Source of the DNA: Flavihumibacter petaseus NBRC 106054
GTDB taxonomy: Bacteria > Bacteroidota > Bacteroidia > Chitinophagales > Chitinophagaceae
Direction of reading: 5' to 3'
Assembly: GCF_000974785.1 (NCBI RefSeq)
Contig: NZ_BBWV01000001.1
Span: 930,001-994,000, forward strand
Length of the DNA stretch: 64,000 nucleotides
Shown here piece after piece: positions 17,607 to 25,729 of this stretch. How positions within the stretch are numbered: position 1 is the first letter of the stretch; every line of letters begins with the position of its first letter. Below the pieces are notes generated by a model that was not told the DNA's origin, did no database searches, and saw nothing but the letters and a program-made list of their open reading frames with translations. A program made the translations under genes and the position numbers.

Positions 17607-18019
17607 CGGTAGATATCCAATATATGCTTCACATTCTCGTTTCCGCTGTCAACCAGCTGCCTGATAGCTAAGTCTGCCCTATTTGTACCAATGGTCTTTA
17701 AAGCGTGAACGCATTTACGCAATGTCGGCTCCAGCTCGTCGTCAAATGGCCGAAAGGAGTTGCCGTCGAGGGCAATGGCTATTATCGGCTCAATGAATCT
17801 ATCGTCTTTCATGTCTCTCAACCAGATTAAGCCTATAATCTCCTCATGCTTCTGATGCCACCTGTCACTCAGTAGTCTCTCAATGATGGGAAACAAAATG
17901 CTGTCAATTGGATCTGATTGATAAAACAGGATTATCATACAATCTGATAGCTCCTCTACATTGTGTGATTCCAATACTTCTGAAAGCCGCATTGATATGT
18001 CGCCGGAATACTCTTTCAT
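17603..18019 (-). CDS. HEAT-repeat-like protein
   Basis: 138 residues, all helical, with the spacing of HEAT/armadillo repeats: LFPIIERLLSDRWHQKHEE, then FIEPIIAIALDG, then LRKCVHALKTIG and DLAIRQLVDSGNENVKH. No signal peptide. Such small HEAT proteins act as adaptors or immunity-like proteins. Its ATG directly follows the TAA of the upstream membrane gene (TAAATG), and its end overlaps the lipoprotein gene, showing tight coupling. Confidence 0.65.
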   Translation of the reverse strand: MKEYSGDISMRLSEVLESHNVEELSDCMIILFYQSDPIDSILFPIIERLLSDRWHQKHEEIIGLIWLRDMKDDRFIEPIIAIALDGNSFRPFDDELEPTLRKCVHALKTIGTNRADLAIRQLVDSGNENVKHILDIYR

Positions 18020-18403
18020 TTAGACCGCTTGACTCCCGCTGCCACCGCGTTGCCCAAAATATAATTTACCCACTGAACCCATGTAAAGCACAATGAATAG
18101 GATAAATGGCAGAATAAACTGTGGGTATAAAAATGTTGTTATCGGCCATTGAATTAACATAGCAACAAACGGCGCCAAAAGCAAAACGAAAAAAATAACA
18201 TCCAGGAATACATTTGAACTACTATTCCTAATCCATGTGAAATAAATCAATACCAATAGAGAAATGTCGGCTAAAATCACCAGTGGTCTATTATAAATTC
18301 CACTATCAAATGGAGCAAATGCCAATACCAAAACCCAAGGCACTAAGATCATTGTACCTGGTATAAATATCATTAAATAAGAAATAATAGATAGCAGCTT
18401 CAA
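18020..18403 (-). CDS. hypothetical membrane protein, four helices
   Basis: 127 residues with four predicted membrane helices (about 5-30, 40-57, 65-85 and 95-112) and a short Gly/Arg-rich tail. Not recognised. It lies 16 bp after the propeller-like gene and abuts the HEAT-like gene. Confidence 0.6.
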   Translation of the reverse strand: MKLLSIISYLMIFIPGTMILVPWVLVLAFAPFDSGIYNRPLVILADISLLVLIYFTWIRNSSSNVFLDVIFFVLLLAPFVAMLIQWPITTFLYPQFILPFILFIVLYMGSVGKLYFGQRGGSGSQAV

Positions 18404-18419
18404 TTTATCTGGAGTTTTC

Positions 18420-19520
18420 CTAAGCTATAAGTTCATAAACCGATATTGCTTTGTTGTCTGCTGCTAAGAAACGACCTGTCTCGCCGTTATACTCGACTAC
18501 TTTTAGGCTTTCATCTTTAAAAGTGACATCTCCCTCATAAGAAATTATCGATAAACCAGTTTTGTCGGAAACCGTGATAAACGAATTCATAGCAGCGCTA
18601 TAATACATTCCCGAACCAAGAATACTATTGTCAGCAGTTTGAACTCTTTTCTCAATATTAACATCGTCCCCGCTGATCTTGTATAAATGTATTTCATTGA
18701 GAGATTCTGCCGTCGAACTTTCATCCCTTTCAGTAAATGGGCTATATGCAACAGCAATTGTCTCATTGTCAATCCAGCAGGTTGGCCTGTTCTCATGCTC
18801 CCAGACCCCTATATTCAATGCTGATATTCTATTGCTTTTAATAAAGACTTCTATGTCATAAACATTAAAGCAGTCACAGGAACCCCAGGCCCAACCGGCA
18901 CTTAAAAACTTCTTCTGGTCTGGTGAAATGATAAGTTCGCCAAAAAAATAATCGTAAGGTCTTGGCCATGCTAACTCGTTGTATTCACCTTTTTGTTCGA
19001 TATGCCTTTCCTCTGCATTCTCTTCTATTAAGGATTTGGAAGCAGTCAGAATCTGCCGCGTCTCAAGATTCATTATCTGAATGTGATTCCATGCCTCCCC
19101 ATATATCAAATGAGGCACACCATCCGAATTCTTGTAAAGTGCAATTGGATAAACTGAAATGTCAGCATGATAGCCTTCTCTCCACAAATGCAAAGCATAA
19201 TATTTGCCAGGGAAATGAACGAACCCATGTCTTTTGAAGTCATTCACGACAACCACAATTTCATCCATAGTGTAAATGGATGACTTCGCAGTCAGGTCAA
19301 ATCCCCCGTCAGGATATCCAAATTCACTTTTTACTGAAAATAAATGCCTTCCTGCCCGATCGTCCAGGTTAAATCTGACGACACTTCCTGAACTCATCAG
19401 CATTACCACTTCATTTATCTTAGATAATGTCGCAGCAACTATGGTGTCTTCTGTATCAAACTCTATATCGTATATCTTATTCAGTTTCATATTCCCTGAC
19501 TGGAGTTTAAGTGCTGTCAT
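18420..19520 (-). CDS. beta-propeller-like protein
   Basis: 366 residues without a signal peptide. Repeated short beta blocks with Trp/Tyr and Asp turns (for example ISPDQKKFLSAGWAWGSCDC, IDNETIAVAYSPF, MNSFITVSDKTGLSII, YNGETGRFLAADNKAISVYE) fit a WD40-like propeller. An in-frame ATG at 19490 (MKLNKIYDIEF) is an alternative start. It is the first gene of a four-gene run down to 17115. No catalytic motif; probably a binding protein. Confidence 0.62.
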   Translation of the reverse strand: MTALKLQSGNMKLNKIYDIEFDTEDTIVAATLSKINEVVMLMSSGSVVRFNLDDRAGRHLFSVKSEFGYPDGGFDLTAKSSIYTMDEIVVVVNDFKRHGFVHFPGKYYALHLWREGYHADISVYPIALYKNSDGVPHLIYGEAWNHIQIMNLETRQILTASKSLIEENAEERHIEQKGEYNELAWPRPYDYFFGELIISPDQKKFLSAGWAWGSCDCFNVYDIEVFIKSNRISALNIGVWEHENRPTCWIDNETIAVAYSPFTERDESSTAESLNEIHLYKISGDDVNIEKRVQTADNSILGSGMYYSAAMNSFITVSDKTGLSIISYEGDVTFKDESLKVVEYNGETGRFLAADNKAISVYELIA

Positions 19521-19601
19521 ATAGGGTACCTACAGCAATGCGTCTACATTCAAATCGTTGTTTTGTCAACAAGGACCGTATCCTACCATGGTGTATTTCT
19601 T

Positions 19602-20162
19602 CTAGTCATACATTTCTCCATCTTGTACCAAAGTAAATTTATCCGGAAAAAAAATTCGGTCCCCGCCAGAGTTGTTAATCATCTTTATCAGGTATTTCAT
19701 TGGATAGGTCGCCCTGAGAATCGTGTCACTTTCAAGTTCCAGGAACATAAAAGGTCGGCCGATAACCTTCCTGTCCACTTTGTTAATGGCCTTCACAATA
19801 TCAAATTCATACTTCGTGTAAATATTGTTGTCCCAATAAACTATTAACTTGTCATTGTCTCGCTTGTATGGGAATACCAATAAACACTCAGGTGAATATG
19901 ATATCCATAATGTGTCTTTCTCGCCAAAGTGTAAGGCAAGCGAATAGCTGCTGTCCATTCTTTCCACCCAAACGCTACTGGAACTATCAGCAATTACTTC
20001 TGAAAGAGTCCTGAATGAAATTCGTTTCGGTGCCTGCAAAAGTTGAGTTAACTGTGTCGTGTCGCCTTGCTGGATTGCTTCTATAGGATTTCTATTCTCA
20101 TTGCACGCTTATAAAATCAGCTCAATCATCAACAGGCTAAATACTTTTTTCATTCCATTCAT
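19602..20162 (-). pseudogene. lipoprotein gene interrupted by an ochre stop in its signal peptide
   Basis: From ATG 20153 (or 20162) the frame reads MKKVFSLLMIELIL, then TAA (20109-20111), then ACNENRNPIEAIQQ and on without interruption through 145 further codons to the stop at 19602. If the stop were TCA the junction would read ILSAC, a textbook lipobox with its cysteine. One base change therefore separates this from an intact ~183-residue lipoprotein. A downstream TTG at 20039 could give a cytosolic remnant only. The mature part is beta-rich (DSSYSLALHFGEKDTLWISY) and of unknown family. A sequencing error at 20110 is the alternative. Confidence 0.72.
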
Positions 20163-20459
20163 AAAACACCTGCAACGTCTTGGCAGCAGTAACACTAAAG
20201 GAGTCATATAAAACGCTGTCGATGCTGCCCGGATTTAGTTCATCGCGGTCACTTAAGTAGTCGACAAGACGAGCAGGCTATATTCTACAGACAGATCCTC
20301 TCACAGAATACCAGGTACTCACTTCTTGTTTTGTCAGGGTGAATGTATTTGTCAAAGTTCTCCTGTCCTCAAAAAGACACAACCAAACTGTCAACTTTTC
20401 GCTGAATCCCCTTTAGATGATTGGTGTCCTGTCCATAGGAAAGAGACCAGCAATAGCAT
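20137..20459 (-). pseudogene. degraded gene fragment (frameshift plus internal stop)
   Basis: An ATG at 20459 opens MLLLVSFLWTGHQSSKGDSA, then stops. A shift of one frame continues with KLTVWLCLFEDRRTLTNTFT, an in-frame TAG, and then PARLVDYLSDRDELNPGSI and VFYEWNEKSI to a stop at 20137. The three stretches together look like one small exported protein broken by one frameshift and one nonsense change. The end overlaps the start of the neighbouring interrupted lipoprotein gene, so two adjacent genes are decaying together. Confidence 0.5.
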
Positions 20460-20487
20460 AAGATGGCCCAATATCAGCTGTGATAAT

Positions 20488-21027
20488 TCACTTTAGCAGG
20501 TCATCTATTTTGTTAGTCAGCATAATCCTGGTGTCAGATTCAGGTGCCATACAGCTTTCATTCTTTATTCTTTGATAGTCTCTTACTACTACAAAAAATG
20601 ACTTTACTGGTGTCGTTACTGTTATGTGGTAAAACCTGTCGTGTGATTGCCCGGTTCCAGATTTTATTGGAACTGATACATCGTCAAAATTTGTATCCTG
20701 TATATACCTCCACAAATTGGTCAGGTCGCATGTAAAGCTTGTGTCTTTAGTGATAAAGGCACATCCTTGGACAAGTCTGATGTTGCTTCTGCCATTATAT
20801 GTCCAGATAATAGCACGCCTTGAATTCGGTAATCTGCCATTGTCGTAGTCATATAAAATTGTAATTGTACTGTCAACCTTATCTTCCTTCAATTTTATTG
20901 CAAAGGTTTCAGCTATTGAGTCGTTCAGACACAAGTATCTGGAACTATCACCTATAAGCCGAACCTTTTGAGCATTAATCAGAGTTGTCCAAAAAATAAT
21001 GAAAGTTGTTGTTAGCAGTGTCTTCAT
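20488..21027 (-). CDS. hypothetical secreted protein
   Basis: 179 residues from the ATG at 21027 (MKTLLTTTFIIFWTTLINAQ), which starts a clean signal peptide; the ATG at 21069 would place 14 residues before it. The mature protein has two or three cysteines and a beta-rich pattern (HDRFYHITVTTPVKSFFVVV). Not recognised. Confidence 0.6.
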   Translation of the reverse strand: MKTLLTTTFIIFWTTLINAQKVRLIGDSSRYLCLNDSIAETFAIKLKEDKVDSTITILYDYDNGRLPNSRRAIIWTYNGRSNIRLVQGCAFITKDTSFTCDLTNLWRYIQDTNFDDVSVPIKSGTGQSHDRFYHITVTTPVKSFFVVVRDYQRIKNESCMAPESDTRIMLTNKIDDLLK

Positions 21028-21069
21028 AGTACTATAATCAACGAACAGGGCTTGCAGCTGTGGTGGCAT

Positions 21070-21696
21070 TTATTGTGTCGCAACCCTTGTTCTGAAATAA
21101 CCATTCCCTGAATGCTCAATCTTTTCACTATCCTGTCCAATTTCAATAGCCCTGAAATCAATTTTACCAAACAAACTGTCACCAGGCTTATAAAATGATT
21201 TATCTAAGGCTAGCTTTTGATATACAATTTCATAAACGGGTTCAGCTTCACCATCTATGACTAAATCAGTTTCAAAATATGGCTCCGTATTAAATCTTTT
21301 GTCTTCATAGTTGATGATGAATCCCCAACCTCCAAATCCATTTCCAATTCCGATATTAATAGACAATGTGTCACCATGAAAGAAATATGCCCCGCAATTA
21401 TTAAGCCTGGCAGAATTACTATCAGAAAGATCTATGTGTCCTTTGGTAAAGTACAACACGCCACTTGTTCTCTTTGCCACAGTGTTCTGCTTTTCAAGAA
21501 CAGAGAACACTTCGTCTTCCTGGTTTAAAAGTCCAAAAGAGTTGTTTTGAATAATGGTTGGGTCAATGCCTGCATTATCCCATTGTTTGTCTTTCGATTT
21601 GCTTTTGCAACTAATCAGGCTTCCGATCATAAAAAACAACAATGAAAAATAAATGATCTGAAAGTTAGCGTTCAAATTAGAAAATACCTTTCCCAT
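21070..21696 (-). CDS. hypothetical lipoprotein
   Basis: 208 residues with a lipoprotein signal (FMIGSLISC, cysteine near residue 30) and a mature part containing a Gly-rich strand (INIGIGNGFGGWGFIINYED). No known domain. The downstream gene begins 42 bp after its stop when that start is set at 21027. Confidence 0.62.
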   Translation of the reverse strand: MGKVFSNLNANFQIIYFSLLFFMIGSLISCKSKSKDKQWDNAGIDPTIIQNNSFGLLNQEDEVFSVLEKQNTVAKRTSGVLYFTKGHIDLSDSNSARLNNCGAYFFHGDTLSINIGIGNGFGGWGFIINYEDKRFNTEPYFETDLVIDGEAEPVYEIVYQKLALDKSFYKPGDSLFGKIDFRAIEIGQDSEKIEHSGNGYFRTRVATQ

Positions 21697-21819
21697 TCTC
21701 GTCTTTAGCGAATGAGATTTAGTCGCTCACTAATTGCACACAACGTTCGGGCCATAATATATTCTGCCACTCGGTTTCATTGTTCATTCCGGATAGTTGG
21801 GTAATCACAGGACGTGCAG

Positions 21820-22356
21820 TCAGGATCTAAACAGGCCCCTCGCCTTAAATACCGTATTTTTTTTGATGTTAAACAATCGCCTTAGAGACTTTCCTTTTTC
21901 ACCAACATACGAACCGTTCTTCTTTTTCTTTAACGGGTCAAACGAATACTTCTGGTGGAAGTAATAATTGCCGCTGTCACTTTTTGAAAGATATAACAAT
22001 ACGTAATCATACTTCTCAAATGCCGGCTGTCCATAATGGTCAAATGCTTTGAAAGCAACTGTATCAGTTTTGAGATCATTAAATACTGGTCGCATTACGA
22101 TGTACTTTGCATCAAAAGCATGATCCATAATATAACTTCTGCGATAAACGCTGGTGGCGCCAGTAGTTGAATCTACCTCTACACGTAGCGGCTTATTGTA
22201 GTCTGCATTGGGGTCGTATTCCGTCAGTGAAACCCTCTTACCAACAAATGCATAAAGATTTACTGAAGTATCCATCATGACTTCAACTTTCTTTGATCCG
22301 GACTGCCCAAAACACACTTGCGAACTTATCAGAAAAAGCAACAAAATTCTTGTCAT
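21820..22356 (-). CDS. hypothetical secreted protein
   Basis: 178 residues, signal peptide ending near QVCFGQ (residue 18). The mature part is unrecognised, with a basic C-terminal region (DPLKKKKNGSYVGEKGKSLR). It stands alone, with 123 and 158 bp of intergenic DNA on the two sides that show nothing recognisable. Confidence 0.6.
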   Translation of the reverse strand: MTRILLLFLISSQVCFGQSGSKKVEVMMDTSVNLYAFVGKRVSLTEYDPNADYNKPLRVEVDSTTGATSVYRRSYIMDHAFDAKYIVMRPVFNDLKTDTVAFKAFDHYGQPAFEKYDYVLLYLSKSDSGNYYFHQKYSFDPLKKKKNGSYVGEKGKSLRRLFNIKKNTVFKARGLFRS

Positions 22357-22514
22357 AATTGATGTATGTTGTTCGTCGCACCGGAACTACTGTTGACACC
22401 TTTCAAATAATTTGAAATTTCATAGACATCCTGTGATAGCTGCTTACAGTCTGTTGCGCATCCGCCTAATTTCGGTTAGGGATATATTTTGGGTTCCCGG
22501 TCATCTTTAAGCAT

Positions 22515-23012
22515 TCACCGTGTTTCAGCGAGAATAAAATTCCAGGCTTCGATCATCACGGGATGTTGACTGATTTGCAAGTCGATCAATTCATTCTCTT
22601 CATGAATCCTGAAATCAACAGTATCAGAATAATAAGTGGCGATATTAATAATGTGTTCGCTGTCCCGATCCAGGATAAATTCCAACGTTTCATTCACCGA
22701 GACAGAAGCGTTCAGCGCGTAAGACCCCAGGTAATCACCCCCAAAGTCATCCGTATCCGGAACTATAGCATCTATTTTGGGAATCAGCTCAGCTATATCA
22801 GATGGTTCATTGCCGTTACTGTCGAGCCGGGATTGACAAACAATAATTGCATCCATCAAAAGGTCAGCATCACCCCATTGGTAAGCTTCGACAAATTTCG
22901 CGTATTCAGGATACAGCTTTTTACAGATCAACACAGCGAACGCCAGTTGCCGTATATAAGGCAACGCATAGGCCTGCCTTCTCAATGCGGACACATACTC
23001 TTGATAATTCAT
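22515..23012 (-). CDS. DUF416 (YjaG-like) family protein
   Basis: 165 residues, helical and acidic. The N-terminal block YIRQLAFAVLICKKLYPEYAKF matches the DUF416 signature (a helix with Leu-Ala-Phe-Ala followed by Pro-x-Tyr), and the DDFGGDYLGSYALNAS segment and the acidic C-terminal helix fit the family. Biochemical role unknown. It is the right-most gene of the AT-rich minus-strand island. Confidence 0.72.
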   Translation of the reverse strand: MNYQEYVSALRRQAYALPYIRQLAFAVLICKKLYPEYAKFVEAYQWGDADLLMDAIIVCQSRLDSNGNEPSDIAELIPKIDAIVPDTDDFGGDYLGSYALNASVSVNETLEFILDRDSEHIINIATYYSDTVDFRIHEENELIDLQISQHPVMIEAWNFILAETR

Positions 23013-23394
23013 GCTAACTGCTCTGGTAATCTTCCGGGCAATGCTTCGCCTCCTCAGTAACAGACAGCGTCAATCGCCTGGGAAGCGGGCTGCCTGAATG
23101 ATAAGGTTTGTGCAACAATAAATCCGGTCATAATAATAAAACATTCCTTTCGCAGGAGCAAGCGAAATAGTTATTTTATAACGCTCTTTAACAACCGCAA
23201 CCACCACCAGGTACTCACTCTTCCTTTGCGCCTCTGCTCCTTGGCGACTTTGCGTGAAACTTCTTCGAAAATCACCCTGCGTGAAAAAAGCGCCAGTGCA
23301 AAAGAAACTCCGCGAGCCCCCACCGCGCCACTTTATTTTCTTACCCTTGTTATGAAACCGCCACCAACTGCTACTAATTACTAAAAAGAAACCC
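23013..23394. other. gene-free border of the accessory island with a CTTTGCG repeat
   Basis: This stretch separates the AT-rich island from the GC-richer core. It holds a copy of a phase-variable-looking repeat (cctttgcgcctctgctcc, then ttggcgactttgcgtgaaac, 23223-23260) related to the copy at 41899-41936. The rest is unremarkable; the minus-strand frame across it is Arg/Phe-rich and looks non-coding. Confidence 0.55.
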
Positions 23395-24504
23395 ATGCGC
23401 GCCATCTCACGGAAGCAATTCCTCTCCAACATCAGCATCTACGCCGTAGGCGCCGCTGTCCCCTTCATCACGAAAGCCAAAATACCCCCCGCGAGAAAAC
23501 TCAATATCGCCCTCGTCGGACTTGGCCGCTACGCCAACATCCTTGCCGACGGCCTCCTCGTTGCCCAACACTGCCGCCTCGCAGGCATCGTCACCGGCAC
23601 CCCCGAAAAAGCAAAAGATTGGAAGAAGCGCTTCAACCTCGACGACAAAAACATCTACAACTACCAGAACTTTGACCAAATCGCTTCCAACAAGGACATC
23701 GACCTGGTATACGTCGTCACCCCCAATGCCCTCCACAAAGAATATGTACTAAGAGCCGCCAAAGCCGGCAAGCACGTGATCGTCGAAAAACCCATCGGCA
23801 TATCCGTGGAAGAAGCCCGTGACATGATCACCGCCTGCGAAAAAGCCGGCGTGCAACTCGCCATGGGTTATCGCCTCCATTATGAGCCCTATAATATGGA
23901 AATGAAACGCATGGGACAGGAAAGAATCTTCGGCAAGGTGAAACTGGTGGAAGCTTCGCTGGGTTACAAAGCGATCAGCAACCCCGGTGAATGGCGACTT
24001 CACAAAGCCCTCTCCGGCGGCGGGCCCCTGATGAACCTCGGCGTATACTGCGTTCAGGCTGGACGGTACATAACCGGCGAAGAGCCCATCTCGGTTACTG
24101 CCCAGTACGGGCCCGTCACCTATCCCGACATCTTTAAAGAGGTGGAAGAATCCATCACCTGGCAGCTTCAATTCCCTTCCGGGGCTATCTGTACGTCGTC
24201 CTCCAGCTACAATTGCGGGATCGACCGCCTCTACGCGGCAGCCGACGAAGGCTTCTTTGAACTCTCCCCCGCCATCAGCTACGGTCCCTTCCAGGGCCGC
24301 ACCAGCAACGGGCCCCTCAAATTCCCGGAAACCAACCAGCAGGCCGTCCAGATGGACGAGATCGCCAAGGTAATCCTGGCCGGCAAACGACTACCCGACC
24401 ATATCAGCGGCCTCGAGGGTCTCCTTGATATGAAAGTTTTGATGGCCATCTACCAGGCAGCAGATTCTGGTAAGAAAATTGCGATAACTCCTGAGAAGCA
24501 ATAG
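23395..24504 (+). CDS. Gfo/Idh/MocA family oxidoreductase, probably exported
   Basis: 369 residues. The N-terminus (SRKQFLSNISIYAVGAAVPF) resembles a Tat signal with an Arg-Lys pair, as in secreted glucose-fructose-oxidoreductase-like proteins. The Rossmann domain begins about residue 37 with the nucleotide motif GLGRYA, followed by VTPNALH and the family motif EKPIG with its catalytic Lys. The C-terminal domain holds GGGPLMNLGVYCVQAGRY with the expected Asn/Tyr positions. It should oxidise or reduce a sugar or sugar-like compound with bound NAD(P). It stands alone on the plus strand. Confidence 0.88.
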   Translation: MRAISRKQFLSNISIYAVGAAVPFITKAKIPPARKLNIALVGLGRYANILADGLLVAQHCRLAGIVTGTPEKAKDWKKRFNLDDKNIYNYQNFDQIASNKDIDLVYVVTPNALHKEYVLRAAKAGKHVIVEKPIGISVEEARDMITACEKAGVQLAMGYRLHYEPYNMEMKRMGQERIFGKVKLVEASLGYKAISNPGEWRLHKALSGGGPLMNLGVYCVQAGRYITGEEPISVTAQYGPVTYPDIFKEVEESITWQLQFPSGAICTSSSSYNCGIDRLYAAADEGFFELSPAISYGPFQGRTSNGPLKFPETNQQAVQMDEIAKVILAGKRLPDHISGLEGLLDMKVLMAIYQAADSGKKIAITPEKQ

Positions 24505-24824
24505 ATTTTTGAAATCAGCCGGTAAACAGTACTCTTACGATCAGGCACAAGCGCAACTACGAAGAAAGATTACGGAGATGAACTACCCAAATGCCCGTAG
24601 GGGCCAAAAAAGACAGATTAAAGGTTTAAAAATGTGATATTCAGCGAATAAGCTCCCGATTTTTTCCACATTTTCAGCGTTTGGCACAATTTCTGAAACT
24701 ATTTTTCACGAATCGGCACAATAAAAAAATTGATTTCAAATCATCATACAAAATATCCGGGTTAGAGCGTTTATAGGTTCTAACCGTACGTTTTTCTACG
24801 GTTTAGGGTTTAGGGGTTAAAATA

Positions 24825-24850
24825 GGGGGTTGTCTAGCCCCCTTCCTCTT
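24825..24850 (+). terminator. intrinsic terminator candidate
   Basis: GGGGGTT (24825-24831), loop GTCT, AGCCCCC (24836-24842), then TTCCTCTTTTT. Five G-C pairs plus an inner T-G and T-A pair, followed by a pyrimidine/T tract, form a fair plus-strand terminator about 320 bases after the oxidoreductase gene. Confidence 0.5.
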
Positions 24851-24910
24851 TTTATATACCCACCAAGATGCAACAACCTCAAAAACACCGTATATAATCG
24901 AGTAGTTTTT

Positions 24911-24968
24911 GAAATGCAGTGTGGTGGCTCATTTCACTGATTTTTATAAATTACCCATTCTCGAAAAA
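24911..24968 (+). repeat. solo end of a dispersed inverted-end element
   Basis: The sequence from GAAATGCAGTGTGGTGGCTC to the CGAAAAA at 24968 is closely similar to the right ends of the elements at 40581-40952 and 45773-46093 (core GTGGTGGCTCATTTCACTG). No matching inverted left end lies nearby. As at the other copies, a REP-like palindrome follows directly. Confidence 0.65.
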
Positions 24969-24974
24969 GCAACA

Positions 24975-25159
24975 CCCACCTTCGCTAAAGCTTCGGTGGG
25001 CAAAGCCCACCCATGATCGCGGAAGCTCCTGCCTTCGCTAAAGCTTCAGCGTTCGTTATCGCTTCGGCTGACAATGCCGGTGGGCAAAGTCGGCATTCAA
25101 CTTCAAACTTCTCCCAACTTCAAACCCCTGCCTTCGCTAAAGCTACGGCAGGCAAAGCC
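24975..25159. repeat. cluster of three REP-like palindromic units
   Basis: Units at 24975-25012, about 25029-25094 and 25128-25159 share the pattern CCTTCGCTAAAGCT(T/A)CGG followed by GGGCAAAGCC or GGCAAAGCC, whose outer arms can pair (for example CTGCC with GGCAG). The same unit recurs near 40959-41059 and 46100-46132. Confidence 0.65.
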
Positions 25160-25171
25160 AAACTTCAGACC

Positions 25172-25729
25172 TCAAACCTTCCTCCCTTCACCCCTGTACC
25201 GCTTATAAATCTTCACCGCCACCATCAACACCACCCCCAACACCACGATCCCCACCAGCCCATACACAAAACTGATCATCGTCTTCACCGTCGCCAGCAT
25301 CACTATCGCAAACAACAACAGGGTCGACACCTCATTGTACATCCGCAACTGCTGCGACGTAAACCGGTACACCCCAGCCTCCAACTCCTTAAAGATCCTG
25401 TGCATACTGAAATGATACCCATACAGCAATACTACAAACACCAGCTTCACCAGCAACCACCTTCCACCCGGCTCCCCCAGCTGCTTCAACCAACCCCCAT
25501 GAATCGCCAGGGTCAATCCCAGTACCAGCGTGATGATCGCCGACGGCCAGGTGATAATCATCCACAGCCGCCGCATCATGATCTGCAGCTGATTGCGGAT
25601 AATTCTCGACACATTGGGGTCTTCCGACCCCGCCTCGGTCATATAAATAAAGAATCGCGGCATGTAAAAGATGCCGGCGAACCAGGTCACCACAAAAATG
25701 ATGTGCAGCGCTTTAATATAAGGATACAT
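25172..25729 (-). CDS. hemJ: protoporphyrinogen oxidase HemJ
   Basis: 185 residues, four membrane helices with short ends, matching the HemJ/CopD-like family. The N-terminal helix carries KALHIIFVVTWFAGIFYMPR with the conserved His, and a second conserved region ENRMYNE-like is seen as LRMYNEV near residue 137. HemJ oxidises protoporphyrinogen IX to protoporphyrin IX in the inner membrane and replaces HemG/HemY, neither of which is found in this window. Its ATG shares one base with the hemH stop (TGATG), so the last two steps of heme synthesis are translationally coupled. Confidence 0.9.
   Translation of the reverse strand: MYPYIKALHIIFVVTWFAGIFYMPRFFIYMTEAGSEDPNVSRIIRNQLQIMMRRLWMIITWPSAIITLVLGLTLAIHGGWLKQLGEPGGRWLLVKLVFVVLLYGYHFSMHRIFKELEAGVYRFTSQQLRMYNEVSTLLLFAIVMLATVKTMISFVYGLVGIVVLGVVLMVAVKIYKRYRGEGRKV

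Larger units (their letters stand above)
24505..25171. other. repeat-rich intergenic region
   Basis: No gene is supported here. It contains a 7-bp hairpin (24782-24803), a terminator-like hairpin (24825-24850), one copy of the ~58-bp repeat end (24911-24968) and three REP-like units of the CCTTCGCTAAAGCT type (24975-25159). A plus-strand frame across the REP units and antisense to hemJ translates to PAFAKATAGKA-like repeats, a common artefact of this repeat. Confidence 0.6.

Noticed and set aside
8195-23012. Integron-like gene cassette array
   Set aside because: One-strand small unrelated genes suggested cassettes, and GCGCAAC/GTTGCGC words occur in some gaps, but no recurring attC-like site with RYYYAAC and GTTRRRY ends was found and no integrase is present.
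23070-23438. 122-codon minus-strand frame
   Set aside because: Arg- and Phe-rich translation of a repeat-containing gap that runs into the oxidoreductase gene antisense; no coding character.
24681-24696. Second -24/-12-like element TTGGCAC-N8-GA
   Set aside because: The -12 half is poor (CTGA) and no gene on the plus strand follows within several kb.
24800-24822. Telomere-like GGTTTAGGGTTTAGGGG
   Set aside because: Only two to three short units beside a hairpin; a chromosome-end function is not plausible here.
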